Source: Lamellibrachia columna (lineage: Eukaryota > Annelida > Polychaeta > Sabellida > Siboglinidae). Taken from it: a stretch of DNA of 64,000 nucleotides. Shown in pieces: positions 37,146 to 48,157 of the stretch. Each line of letters begins with the position of its first letter. Position 1 is the stretch's first letter. The notes under the pieces are model-generated. The model was not told the origin of the DNA, ran no database searches, and worked only from the letters and a program-made list of their open reading frames with translations. The translations under genes and the position numbers were made by a program. The DNA is taken from positions 8,060,701-8,124,700 of the forward strand of contig OY759268.1 of the NCBI GenBank assembly GCA_963662155.1, written 5' to 3'.

Positions 37146-39065
37146 GAATAAATGATCGTGATAAAGCAAATGCCCTAAACAACCAATTTAGCTCTGTATT
37201 TACCCAAGAAAAGCACCCCATCCCCCAAATAGCCCCCTCTACTTACCCCAACATCCCCCTTCGCGAAATTGGCATAGATGGCGTAATAAAGCAGCTGGAA
37301 AATCTAAACCAGAACAAAGCTACAGGCCCAGATGAACTCCCAGCCAGAGTCCTTAAAGAAACTGTAAAGCAGATAGCTCCCATCATCACCCAAATTTTCT
37401 AACAATCATACAACACTTCCTAACGACTGGCTACAAGCATTAGTAACTCCTATTCACAAAAAGAGCCACAAATCTGACCCTGCTAACTACAGACCCATAT
37501 AACTAACCTGCATCCTCTGTAAAGTAATGGAACATATCATCTTATATGGAAACACCTGCACAAGCATAACATCATTCTCCTCGTCCAACACGGATTCCAG
37601 TCGGGACTGTCTTGTGAATCTCAACTCATTGAGACAGTCCACGACTGGATGACTGATATGGACAACAAGACCCAAATTGACGCAATCCTGCTTGACCTTG
37701 CCAAAGCCTTCGACAAAGTGCCTCACCTATAAGTCTTCTATCAAAATTGACCTCCTACGGAATCACTGGAAACACTAAAAATTGGATCATAAATTTTCTA
37801 TCTAACCGCAAACAGAGAGTCTCAGTTAACGGTGCCCTGTCGGACATCACAGATGTCACATCTGGTGTCCCACAGGGTTCAATTCTAGGACCTGTCCTCT
37901 TCTTACTCTACATAAATGACATAGATGGGAACATCAAATCTTCTATACGCCTTTTTGCAGATGATAGTATTATATAATATCGTAAAATTTCTTCCAAAAC
38001 CGACCACGAAATTTTCCAAACTGACCTAAGCCAACTCCAAACATGGTCAGACAAATGGCAAATGGAATTTAATGTACCTAAACGTGTCCACCGGGCCTTT
38101 CAATAACAAACAAAACTAAACCCAGCCCACACAAGTACTCGTTTTCTGGCCAGCTATTATCCACTGTATCCAGCCACTCATATCTCGGAGTAAAATTGAA
38201 TTCCAAATTAACCTGGACAAATCACGTCACTGACATATAACTTCAAAATCTTCGAAATTTTTAAGCATGGTTAAACGAACTCTTGGCCCATGTAAACCCG
38301 AAGTTAAACTAACAGCCTACAACATGCTAATCCGGCCAAAACTCGAGTACTCTTCACCCATATGGAATCCTCACACCTTTTCACAAGTTAAAATCCTTGA
38401 AAGAGTACAACACTCTGCTGCCAGATTTGTTAAAAATTATTACAGACGGAACACAAATCCAGCAGATCTAATTACTGCCCTTGGATGGCCAACCCTCGAA
38501 CGAAGACTATCATTAAACAAGCCACAACCTTCTACAAAATTCTAAATAACATTATTGAGATCACCCCCCCCCTCCAGGCCTACTAACCCGCTCTCGAACC
38601 CGTGGACAATACTTAGCCCCCAGGTGTCGTATAAATGCAATGGTCCTTTCATTTTATCCCCGAGCCATTCGCATATGGAATATGATTCCACCAAAAATTA
38701 CCAACATAAAAAACCCAAAATCATTTCAAGAAGCTATCATGGAACTCCCTTTCACTACACCTTCTCACCTAAACTGCCTTTAAAACACAGTGCTCAGCGT
38801 AAACGTATCCATGGTGTGGGTATGGAGACTGTCTATGTGTGCATGTGGCAAGGCAGCGACAGTATCCATACACATAACCAACCTATTAAAATTTTTCGTT
38901 TAACATTCTATACATAAAATAAATAAAACTATCAGCTAAAAACCATTTCAGCAACATTAAAGATGCTAGTCCTTTAGTCGAATGTACCACCCACAGCGCA
39001 TGTGCACAGTCCACCACAAACTCCTGCGTTAGCCAAAGTTTGGGCTGTTTGGAGTATAACCACTT
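37146..39065 (+). mobile_element. LINE RT pseudogene with 3' end
   Basis: The plus strand reads broken ORF2: ALNNQFSSVFTQEKHPIPQI near 37,175, NKATGPDELPARVL, GFQSGLSCESQL near 37,590, SGVPQGSILGPVLFLLYIND at 37,862, and FADDSII at 37,955. RPKLEYSSPIWNPHTF and LGWPTLERRLS lie near 38,330-38,510, and the C-terminal tail lies at 38,732. Multiple stops and frameshifts are present. It starts directly after the 3' end of another copy, head to tail. Confidence 0.8.
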
Positions 39066-39539
39066 CAGACTTACCGCCATGCGACGACTACTAATGTAGT
39101 CACCAGGTGGCGCATGTAGTATTTTAGAAACTAACTTAATTACTCACTAGGGTTCAGCCTACTGTTACATTTCCCATTGGTGACCATGTTAACGTTTTGT
39201 ACGATTATAAGAAAACGGGACCATAACAAATTCTGAAACTTCTTTCCTGCCGTTATCATCATCTCATTGACATGCTGGTCGAGTTTTGTCAAAATCACAT
39301 ATTTCTAACTCTTTTTAAACGGCTGAACGTGCCATTCCCGTCAATATTTACCAATTTCTGCATAAATTACTACGCACACGTGCCTTGTGGCGAAGAATTT
39401 GCCAAAACTCCTTCCGCCTATTTAAATCATCTAAAAATCCACGGTTACACTACTAACATGTTCTACCAGCAAACTTAAATAAATAGAAACATGCTAAAAC
39501 TTAACCAAGAAAAAAGCGAACTCGATCATTGTGTTTTCG

Positions 39540-40015
39540 TCCAAACACCAAATTCGTCGGAAGAACGATTTGTCCCTCACGATCGGAGGCAGACTATTAC
39601 ATTTTGCGCAATCCGTGAGAAATCTTGAAGTTATTATGGACAGCGGCTTGACAATGGAGAAATAGGTGAATGAGATCTCCAAGTCTTTAAGGTTAACATC
39701 CGAAATATTGGCAAAGTCAGGCAATACATTACAAATGACACATGTAAGATTCTAGTCCAGGCACTGGTAACATCTCGCCTGGCTATGGAAATGCGCTACT
39801 GCAAGGTTTGCCTCAGGTGCTATTTGAACAATTGCAGCGTATACAGAACTGCGCTGCTCGCCTAATCACCGGGTCAGGCAAGAGCGAACACATAACGCCT
39901 CTGTTGCGTGAGCTACATTGGATTCCAGTGAAATACCGGCTCCACTTTAAGGTTAACACCTTCACTTTAAACTGGCATACGACTGACGTTATTGAGTCAC
40001 ACTCTCATTTGAATG
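39540..40015 (+). mobile_element. LINE ORF2 C-terminal fragment
   Basis: Broken frames include KVRQYITNDTCKILVQALVT and then LQRIQNCAARLITGSGK and LLRELHWIPVKYRL, hallmarks of the region after the RT domain in a common invertebrate LINE group. It is truncated at both ends and abuts the 36-bp array on the right. Confidence 0.75.
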
Positions 40016-40049
40016 ACATTGCTATATACCAATGACTTATTTGTAATGT

Positions 40050-42093
40050 TTTATTTATGTGTGTACTATAAGTGTATTATCTGTGTTTATTTATGTGTGT
40101 ACTATAAGTGTATTATCTGTGTTTATTTATGTGTGTACTATAAGTGTATTATCTGTGTTTATTTATGTGTGTACTATAAGTGTATTATCTGTGTTTATTC
40201 GTGTGTGTACTATAAGTGTAATAGCTGTGTTTATTCGTGTGTGTACTATAAGTGTATTATCTGTGTTTATTTATGTGTGTACTATAAGTGTATTATCTGT
40301 GTTTATTTATGTGTGTACTATAAGTGTATTATCTGTGTTTATTCATGTGTGTACTATAAGTGTATTATCTGTGTTTATTCATGTGTGTACTATAAGTGTA
40401 TTATCTGTGTTTATTCGTGTGTGTACTATAAGTGTATTATCTGTGTTTATTCATGTGTGTACTATAAGTGTATTATCTGTGTTTATTCGTGTGTGTACTA
40501 TAAGTGTATTATCTCTGTTTATTCATGTGTGTACTATAAGTGTATTATCTGTGTTTATTCGTGTGTGTACTATAAGTGTATTATCTGTGTTTATTCATGT
40601 GTGTACTATAAGTGTATTATCTGTGTTTATTCGTGTGTGTACTATAAGTGTATTATCTGTGTTTATTCGTGTGTGTACTATAAGTGTATTATCTGTGTTT
40701 ATTCGTGTGTGTACTATCTGTGTTTATTCGTGTGTGTACTATAAGTGTATTATCTGTGTTTATTCATGTGTGTACTATAAGTGTATTATCTGTGTTTATT
40801 CGTGTGTGTACTATAAGTGTATTATCTGTGTTTATTCATGTGTGTACTATAAGTGTATTATCTGTGTTTATTTATGTGTGTACTATAAGTGTATTATCTG
40901 TGTTTATTCATGTGTGTACTATAAGTGTATTATCTGTGTTTATTTATGTGTGTACTATAAGTGTATTATCTGTGTTTATTCATGTGTGTACTATAAGTGT
41001 ATTATCTGTGTTTATTTATGTGTGTACTATAAGTGTATTATCTGTGTTTATTTATGTGTGTACTATAAGTGTATTATCTGTGTTTATTCATGTGTGTACT
41101 ATAAGTGTATTATCTGTGTTTATTCATGTGTGTACTATAAGTGTATTATCTGTGTTTATTTATGTGTGTACTATAAGTGTATTATCTGTGTTTATTTATG
41201 TGTGTACTATAAGTGTATTATCTGTGTTTATTCATGTGTGTACTATAAGTGTATTATCTGTGTTTATTTATGTGTGTACTATAAGTGTATTATCTGTGTT
41301 TATTCATGTGTGTACTATAAGTGTATTATCTGTGTTTATTTATGTGTGTACTATAAGTGTATTATCTGTGTTTATTTATGTGTGTACTATAAGTGTATTA
41401 TCTGTGTTTATTTATGTGTGTACTATATGTGTATTATCTGTGTTTATTCGTGTGTGTACTATAAGTGTAATAGCTGTGTTTATTCGTGTGTGTACTATAA
41501 GTGTATTATCTGTGTTTATTTATGTGTGTACTATAAGTGTATTATCTGTTTATTTATGTGTGTACTATAAGTGTATTATCTGTGTTTATTCATGTGTGTA
41601 CTATAAGTGTATTATCTGTGTTTATTCATGTGTGTACTATAAGTGTATTATCTGTGTTTATTCGTGTGTGTACTATAAGTGTATTATCTGTGTTTATTCA
41701 TGTGTGTACTATAAGTGTATTATCTGTGTTTATTCATGTGTGTACTATAAGTGTATTATCTGTGTTTATTTATGTGTGTACTATAAGTGTATTATCTGTG
41801 TTTATTTATGTGTGTACTATAAGTGTATTATCTGTGTTTATTTATGTGTGTACTATAAGTGTATTATCTGTGTTTATTTATGTGTGTATTATCTGTGTTT
41901 ATTTATGTGTGTACTATAAGTGTATTATCTGTGTTTATTCATGTGTGTACTATAAGTGTATTATCTGTGTTTATTTATGTGTGTACTATAAGTGTATTAT
42001 CTGTGTTTATTTATGTGTGTACTATAAGTGTATTATCTGTGTTTATTTATGTGTGTACTATAAGTGTATTATCTGTGTTTATTTATTTGTTAT
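40050..42093. repeat. 36-bp minisatellite array, about 57 copies (2 kb)
   Basis: The unit is GTGTGTACTATAAGTGTATT followed by ATCTGTGTTTATTTAT. The last codon-like triplet varies among TTATG, TCATG and TCGTG. Units shortened by 11 or more bases occur near 40,710 and 41,885. A rare AATAGCTG variant occurs at 40,221 and 41,470. Because 36 is a multiple of three the array gives apparent proteins of up to about 500 residues in several frames. I do not regard these as genes. Confidence 0.97.
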
Positions 42094-42194
42094 GTTTAAA
42101 TCAGTTCCTTTACACTATCTACTTTTAAAATAATCTACATTTTAGTTTTATTTAATTTATGCAGTTTTATTTAATTTATGCAGTTTCATGTAGT

Positions 42195-42260
42195 CACACT
42201 AACCAAAGTTACACTAACTAAGGTAACACTAACCAAAGTAACACTAACTAAAGTAACAAG
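42195..42260. repeat. 16-bp minisatellite, about 4 copies
   Basis: Units like CACTAACCAAAGTTACA and ACTAACTAAAGTAACA. Confidence 0.8.
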
Positions 42261-42589
42261 ATTTAAAGGTTTCTCTGCAATTTGATTTTTGTTCACTACC
42301 GGTAGTCTCATTTCAAATTTATTTTTCGAAAGATCAAACCTACCTAGCTAGTATCCACTGCAACATGACAGCTCATTTGTGCAACTTTTGTATGTAGTTT
42401 TTTGTGAAAACGAGGAAAAATTTAATTTGTAGAAAAACTTTATTTCGTTCAAATCCAACTTCTTGACGTCACATTCTAAACATATTCGACAATGGATGCA
42501 ATTTCACATCTGGAGACTGTACACTGAGATCACTGAACAACAATAATAGCCGGGTAAGTTAGGCCTGGTCAACAGCACATTTAACAACA

Positions 42590-43255
42590 CGGATACCCAC
42601 GACACTGGCGCCCAGGACACTGACACCCAGTACACTGACATCAAGGACATTGGTGCCCAGGACACTGGCGCCCAGGACACTAGCATCCAGTACACTGGCA
42701 CCCGGACACTGGCACGCAGGACACTGGCGCCCAGGACACCAGCACATTGGCGCCCAGGACACTGGCGCCCAGGACACTAGCATCCAGTACACTGGCACCC
42801 GGACACTGGCACGCAGGACACTGGTGCCCAGGACACCAGCACCCAGGACATTGGTGCCCAGGACACTGGCGCCCAGGACACTAGCATCCAGTACACTGGC
42901 ACCCGGACACTGGCGCCCAGGACACCAGCACCCAGGACATTGGTGCCCAGGACACTGGCGCCCAGGACACTAGCATCCAGTACACTGGCACCCGGACACT
43001 GGCACGCAGGACACTGGCGCCCAGGACACCAGCACCCAGGACATTGGCGCCCAGGACACTGGCGCCCAGGACACTAGCATCCAGTACACTGGCACCCGGA
43101 CACTGGCACGCAGGACACTGGCGCCCAGGACACCAGCACCCAGGACATTGGCGCCCAGGACACTGGCGCCCAGGACACTAGCATCCAGTACACTGGCACC
43201 CGGACACTGGCGCCCAGGACACTAGCACCCAGGACACTGGCGTCCATGACACTGG
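42590..43255. repeat. Higher-order array built on a 16-17-bp CCCAGGACACTGGCG word
   Basis: Short words (CCCAGGACACTGGCG, CATCCAGTACACTGGCACC, CGGACACTGGCACGCAGG) are combined in a longer pattern repeated several times over about 670 bp. This gives a two-level tandem structure. Confidence 0.9.
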
Positions 43256-43259
43256 AGCA

Positions 43260-43830
43260 CAGAAGCTTTAATGTGAATACAATAACTTATCACACAGAGT
43301 GGCAATTTTCGTTTATCCCAATTGTTTACCCCAATTGTCCTAGAAAAATTTTCCAACATTCAATATCATAGCAGAAGAGACAGATCAAATACAAAACATA
43401 AAATAACTTGTGTTGACTTGACACAAAACAGTATCAGATCATTGTGCGAGAAAAAAACATAATTTTAGTTTTGTCTACATTATAAGATACTACAACATAC
43501 TTGTTTTTGTTAAACCAATCATTCAGAGTGTCAATATTCTCTGCTATGCGTACAAATTGTGCAAGTTTGACATCATAAAAATTTCAGCAGGCAAATGACT
43601 GTTAATACAAACAAATAATGAAATAATCTTTAACTGTCAACACCTTCATATGCAATACACATCGTCATCAGCTACAGCAACAACTACTGGCTCCAGACAA
43701 AACATACATCAGCTTAAGCTATTTCGTCCTGACTAACACAACTATGATACCCAACAATTCATTCACAATAAAAAAATTTCATTTCAAAAATAAATAAATT
43801 ACAACATGCAAACTCAATCCCAATCAAGGA
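43260..43830. other. Intergenic, nothing recognised
   Basis: AT-rich sequence between two arrays; no exon is supported. Confidence 0.4.
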
Positions 43831-44200
43831 ACAGGAAGGCTGCCATAGAACTAACTGCATTGTGTGTCAGTCTGTGGTGTCTGTAGTCAATACAGGAAGG
43901 CTGCCTTGACATCGAACTAACTGCACTGTGTGTCAGTCTGTGGTGTCTGTAGTCAATACAGGAAGGCTGCCTTGACATCGAACTAACTGCACTGTGTGTC
44001 AGTCTGTGGTGTCTGTAGTCAATACAGGAAGGCTGCCTTGACATCGAACTAACTGCACTGTGTGTCAGTCTGTGGTGTCTGTAGTCAATACAGGAAGGCT
44101 GCCTTGACATCGAACTAACTGCACTGTGTGTCAGTCTGTGGTGTCTGTAGTCAATACAGGAAGGCTGCCTTGACATCGAACTAACTGCATTGTGAGCCAG
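43830..44200. repeat. 66-bp minisatellite, about 5.5 copies
   Basis: The unit begins ACAGGAAGGCTGCCTTGACA and ends GTGTCTGTAGTCAAT. The internal copies are almost identical and the edge copies are diverged. Confidence 0.95.
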
Positions 44201-44273
44201 TCTGCGAGGTCGGAATCTGAAGACAAAGGAAACAGTAATTGTTATTCTATTTTGCTTCTTTTGACATAATGTG

Positions 44274-44349
44274 TATCTACATGAGGCACTTATCTACATG
44301 AGGCACTTATCTACATGAGGCACTTATCTACATGAGGCACTTATCTACA
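44274..44349. repeat. 17-bp minisatellite, about 4.5 copies
   Basis: The unit is TCTACATGAGGCACTTA. Confidence 0.9.
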
Positions 44350-44639
44350 AGCAACCAGTCAACAGCACAAATTCCAATATTGTAAAATAAAACTACATTT
44401 ACAACATGTAAAATATATAAATAAACAATAGTGTAAAATAAAACAACATTTGCAGCATGTAAAATGTATAAATAAACAATAGTGTGTTGGAATGGGGGTG
44501 AACAGAAGTGTAGTACATATCTATAGTTCACCCTGAAGTAGCATAGATATTATACAGATAAAAAATCCAAGTTACAAATCTGTAACACTGCACATACTGC
44601 CTACAACATACAACGTTTGATTATATTATTTGTTTTTGT

Positions 44640-44830
44640 TTGTTCATCAAAAAAAAAATATTTGGGTCATGTTCTTAGAATGCCGCCAGTAAGAACAACA
44701 AAGTAGGCGTGGTGGTGGAAACCATCTGGAGAAAGGTAAAGAGGATGCTCAAAAGAAACCTATGTGAAACCATCTTGAGAGAGCCATAAACCCAGAAAAT
44801 AAAGACACAGGAACTAGAGAGACTGGCTGG
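44640..44830 (+). mobile_element. LINE ORF2 C-terminal tail (seed of the 84-bp array)
   Basis: The plus strand resembles the end of a LINE ORF2, with WKPSGER-like and ELERLAGDRDVW words in broken frames. The same tail lies at 59,112-59,335 without expansion. It runs directly into the 84-bp array. Confidence 0.6.
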
Positions 44831-46831
44831 TGATAGAGATGTGTGGTGTTGATTGCTCTCTGTCTTGTGTGTCTGCCGCTAGATGTACAGTGTTAAACTA
44901 GAGAGACTGGCTGGTGATAGAGATGTGTGGTGTTGATTGCTCTCTGTCTTGTGTGTCTGACGCTAGATGTACAGTGGTAAACTAGAGAGACTGGCTGGTG
45001 ATAGAGATGTGTGGTGTTGATTGCTCTCTGTCTTGTGTGTCTGACGCTAGATGTACAGTGTTAAACTAGAGAGACTGGCTGGTGATAGAGATGTGTGGTG
45101 TTGATTGTTCTCTGTCTTGTGTGTCTGACGCTAGATGTACAGTGTTAAACTAGAGGGACTGGCTGGTGATAGAGATGTGTGGTGTTGATTGCTCTCTGTC
45201 TTGTGTGTCTGACGCTAGATGTACAGTGTTAAACTAGAGAGACTGGCTGGTGATAGAGATGTGTGGTGTTGATTGCTCTCTGTCTTGCGTGTCTGACGCT
45301 AGATGTACAGTGTTAAACTACAGAGACTGGCTGGTGATAGAGATGTGTGGTGTTGATTGCTCTCTGTCTTGTGTGTCTGACGCTAGATGTACAGTGTTAA
45401 ACTAGAGGGACTGGCTGGTGATAGAGATGTGTGGTGTTGATTGCTCTCTGTCTTGTGTGTCTGACGCTAGATGTACAGTGTTAAACTAGAGAGACTGGCT
45501 GGTGATAGAGATGTGTGGTGTTGATTGCTCTCTGTCTTGTGTGTCTGATGCTAGATGTACAGTGTTAAACTAGAGAGACTGGCTGGTGATAGAGATGTGT
45601 GGTGTTGATTGCTCTCTGTCTTGTGTGTCGGACGCTAGATGTACAGTGTTAAACTAGAGAGACTGGCTGGTGATAGAGATGTGTGGTGTTGATTGCTCTC
45701 TGTCTTGTGTGTCTGACGCTAGATGTACAGTGTTAAACTAGAGAGACTGGCTGGTGATAGAGATGTGTGGCGTTGATTGCTCTCTGTCTTGTGTGTCTGA
45801 CGCTAGATGTACAGTGTTAAACTAGAGAGACTGGCTGGTGATAGAGATGTGTGGCGTTGATTGCTCTCTGTCTTGTGTGTCTGACGCTAGATGTACAGTG
45901 TTAAACTAGAGAGACTGGCTGGTGATAGAGATGTGTGGTGTTGATTGCTCTCTGTCTTGTGTGTCTGACGCTAGATGTACAGTGTTAAACTACAGAGACT
46001 GGCTAGTGATAGAGATGTGTGGTGTTGATTGCTCTCTGTCTTGTGTGTCTGACGCTAGATGTACAGTGTTAAACTACAGAGACTGGCTGGTGATAGAGAT
46101 GTGTGGTGTTGATTGCTCTCTGTCTTGTGTGTCTGACGCTAGATGTACAGTGTTAAACTAGAGAGACTGGCTGGTGATAGAGATGTGTGGTGTTGATTGC
46201 TCTCTGTCTTGTGTGTCTGACGCTAGATGTACAGTGTTAAACTAGAGAGACTGGCTGGTGATAGAGATGTGTGGTGTTGATTGCTCTCTGTCTTGTGTGT
46301 CTGACGCTAGATGTACAGTGTTAAACTAGAGAGACTGGCTGGTGATAGAGATGTGTGGTGTTGTTTGCTCTCTGTCTTGTGTGTCTGATGCTAGATGTAC
46401 AGTGTTAAACTAGAGAGACTGGCTGGTGATAGAGATGTGTGGTGTTGATTGCTCTCTGTCTTGTGTGTCTGACGCTAGATGTACAGTGTTAAACTAGAGA
46501 GACTGGCTGGTGATAGAGATGTGTGGTGTTGATTGCTCTCTGTCTTGTGTGTCTGACGCTAGATGTACAGTGTTAAACTACAGAGACTGGCTGGTGATAG
46601 AGATGTGTGGTGTTGATTGCTCTCTGTCTTGTGTGTCTGACGCTAGATGTACAGTGTTAAACTAGAGAGACTGGCTGGTGATAGAGATGTGTGGTGTTGA
46701 TTGCTCTCTGTCTTGTGTGTCTGACGCTAGATGTACAGTGTTAAACTAGAGAGACTGGCTGGTGATAGAGATGTGTGGTGTTGATTGCTCTCTGTCTTGT
46801 GTGTCTGACGCTAGATGTACAGTGTTAAACT
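44814..46831. repeat. 84-bp minisatellite array, about 24 copies (2 kb)
   Basis: The unit begins CTAGAGAGACTGGCTGGTGA and ends TAGATGTACAGTGTTAAA. Copies differ by scattered single bases (GAGAGA/CAGAGA/GAGGGA, GTTG/GCGTTG). The first part of the unit encodes ELERLAGDRDVW in one frame, a LINE C-terminal motif, which ties its origin to the LINE tail just before it. Confidence 0.95.
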
Positions 46832-47610
46832 TTAGTTGCAAGTCTTAACACGGCTCATTCGTGCAGTGTACATTGGTCAACAACTTGACAAAACTCAAAT
46901 CGCATGTTGATCTGGCTGGCCGTTTAAAAAATGTAATCGTGGCAACAAATGTTTTGTAATGTGCGTCGGTCCCTGACACAACATCGGGCAATGTAACTCT
47001 GGTCGCATCAATTAATCAATAAAAGCAGCTGTTCGTAGATAGTTGCAGAAAACACTACTTGGTGCATGTTGGGTTCACGCCAGGCTATGACACTAGGTGG
47101 CGTGTGCACTTGTAGTTCCTGGAATTAATACTATAATCGAGTTGGTGTGTATTCGAGTTATCACAATGTTTGATGTACAATGTACGCTGACCATTCACAG
47201 AGTCGTTGGATGTACGCTGACCCATTCGCACAATCACGAAACGGAAAATCATTGCAATTGTTGTGCTATCGTATGACTTGCGACAAACGTTTAGCACTGT
47301 ATGCCTGGCATAAGAAAACCCAACTGTTCAAGCTATTTTATGACCAGTGGCACTGTTATCAGTTTCTCCAATAGTTTTACAATTTCTAATTCAAAAAGCA
47401 TAAATTTTTGTTTAACAATGTTCAATATAATTATTGAACATATAAACAAACTTGACAACTATGTCAAAAGGGCACATTATACATAGAAGAACAATTATTG
47501 GACTCTTGCCATCTGGGCCTTTTGCCTTTGATGGTAATCATTTTATATTATTTTAATGTGCATCATCAACTGTACTGTATTTCATTTTTTAAACTAGAAA
47601 TGAATTTTTA
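46832..47610. other. Intergenic, nothing recognised
   Basis: No exon or array is supported. This stretch lies downstream of the KDM6 gene. Confidence 0.4.
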
Positions 47611-47615
47611 TTTAC

Positions 47616-47616
<1 letters not shown>

Positions 47617-47696
<80 letters not shown>

Positions 47697-47760
47697 TATA
47701 TATATATAATATTACATATACATAATTATATATATATATATATATATTATATTTTATTAA
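47617..47760. repeat. (TA)n / (CA)n microsatellites
   Basis: TA runs separated by a short ACACAC run. Confidence 0.9.
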
Positions 47761-47858
47761 ATAAAATTTTATCTCTAGTCAAAAAATTATATACAGTATA
47801 TATATTTTTAGTATTTGGATTATAAGCATAATTATATGTATTTTTATTTATGTATTAC

Positions 47859-47864
47859 TTTATT
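47859..47864 (-). terminator. Possible polyadenylation signal of the KDM6 gene
   Basis: AATAAA on the minus strand, about 35 bases after the stop codon at 47,900-47,902. The region is AT-rich, so chance occurrence is likely. Confidence 0.35.
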
Positions 47865-47899
47865 ATAAAGTGCACTGATCGTCTAGTACAGGAAATGTG

Positions 47900-48157
47900 C
47901 TATAGAAGAACCAAAATTATTACTACAAGTAAAATCCTCACCGCCGCCACCGCTACAAGTGGTGCCGCAGCCACGGCAAGCGTCGGGGCAGTGCCAAGAT
48001 GGAAGCCGTCGTACACGCTCTTTAGGTCGTCCATGGTATACTGACTGAGAACGACGAACCCGTCGAGGATGTTGCTTGCCCGTCTCGCACACTCCAGACA
48101 CTCGACTATGTGTTTCTTGTCGTGTTCCATCACAAACAAAATGTTGAACACCTCCAC
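47900..48157 (-). CDS. KDM6: KDM6 last exon (zinc domain and C-terminus)
   Basis: [20 protein letters not shown] through [15 protein letters not shown] to [11 protein letters not shown], matching the family end. It is followed by about 30 further residues, rich in Ala, Val, Leu and Ile, before TAG. Relatives usually stop sooner with a short Pro/Ser tail. Confidence 0.9.
   Translation of the reverse strand: MEVFNILFVMEHDKKHIVECLECARRASNILDGFVVLSQYTMDDLKSVYDGFHLGTAPTLAVAAAPLVAVAAVRILLVVIILVLL

Noticed and set aside
40059..41570. A 503-residue open frame of CVYYKCIICVYS-type repeats
   Set aside because: It is produced by the 36-bp array, whose unit is a multiple of three and free of stops in several frames. 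There is no other coding sign.
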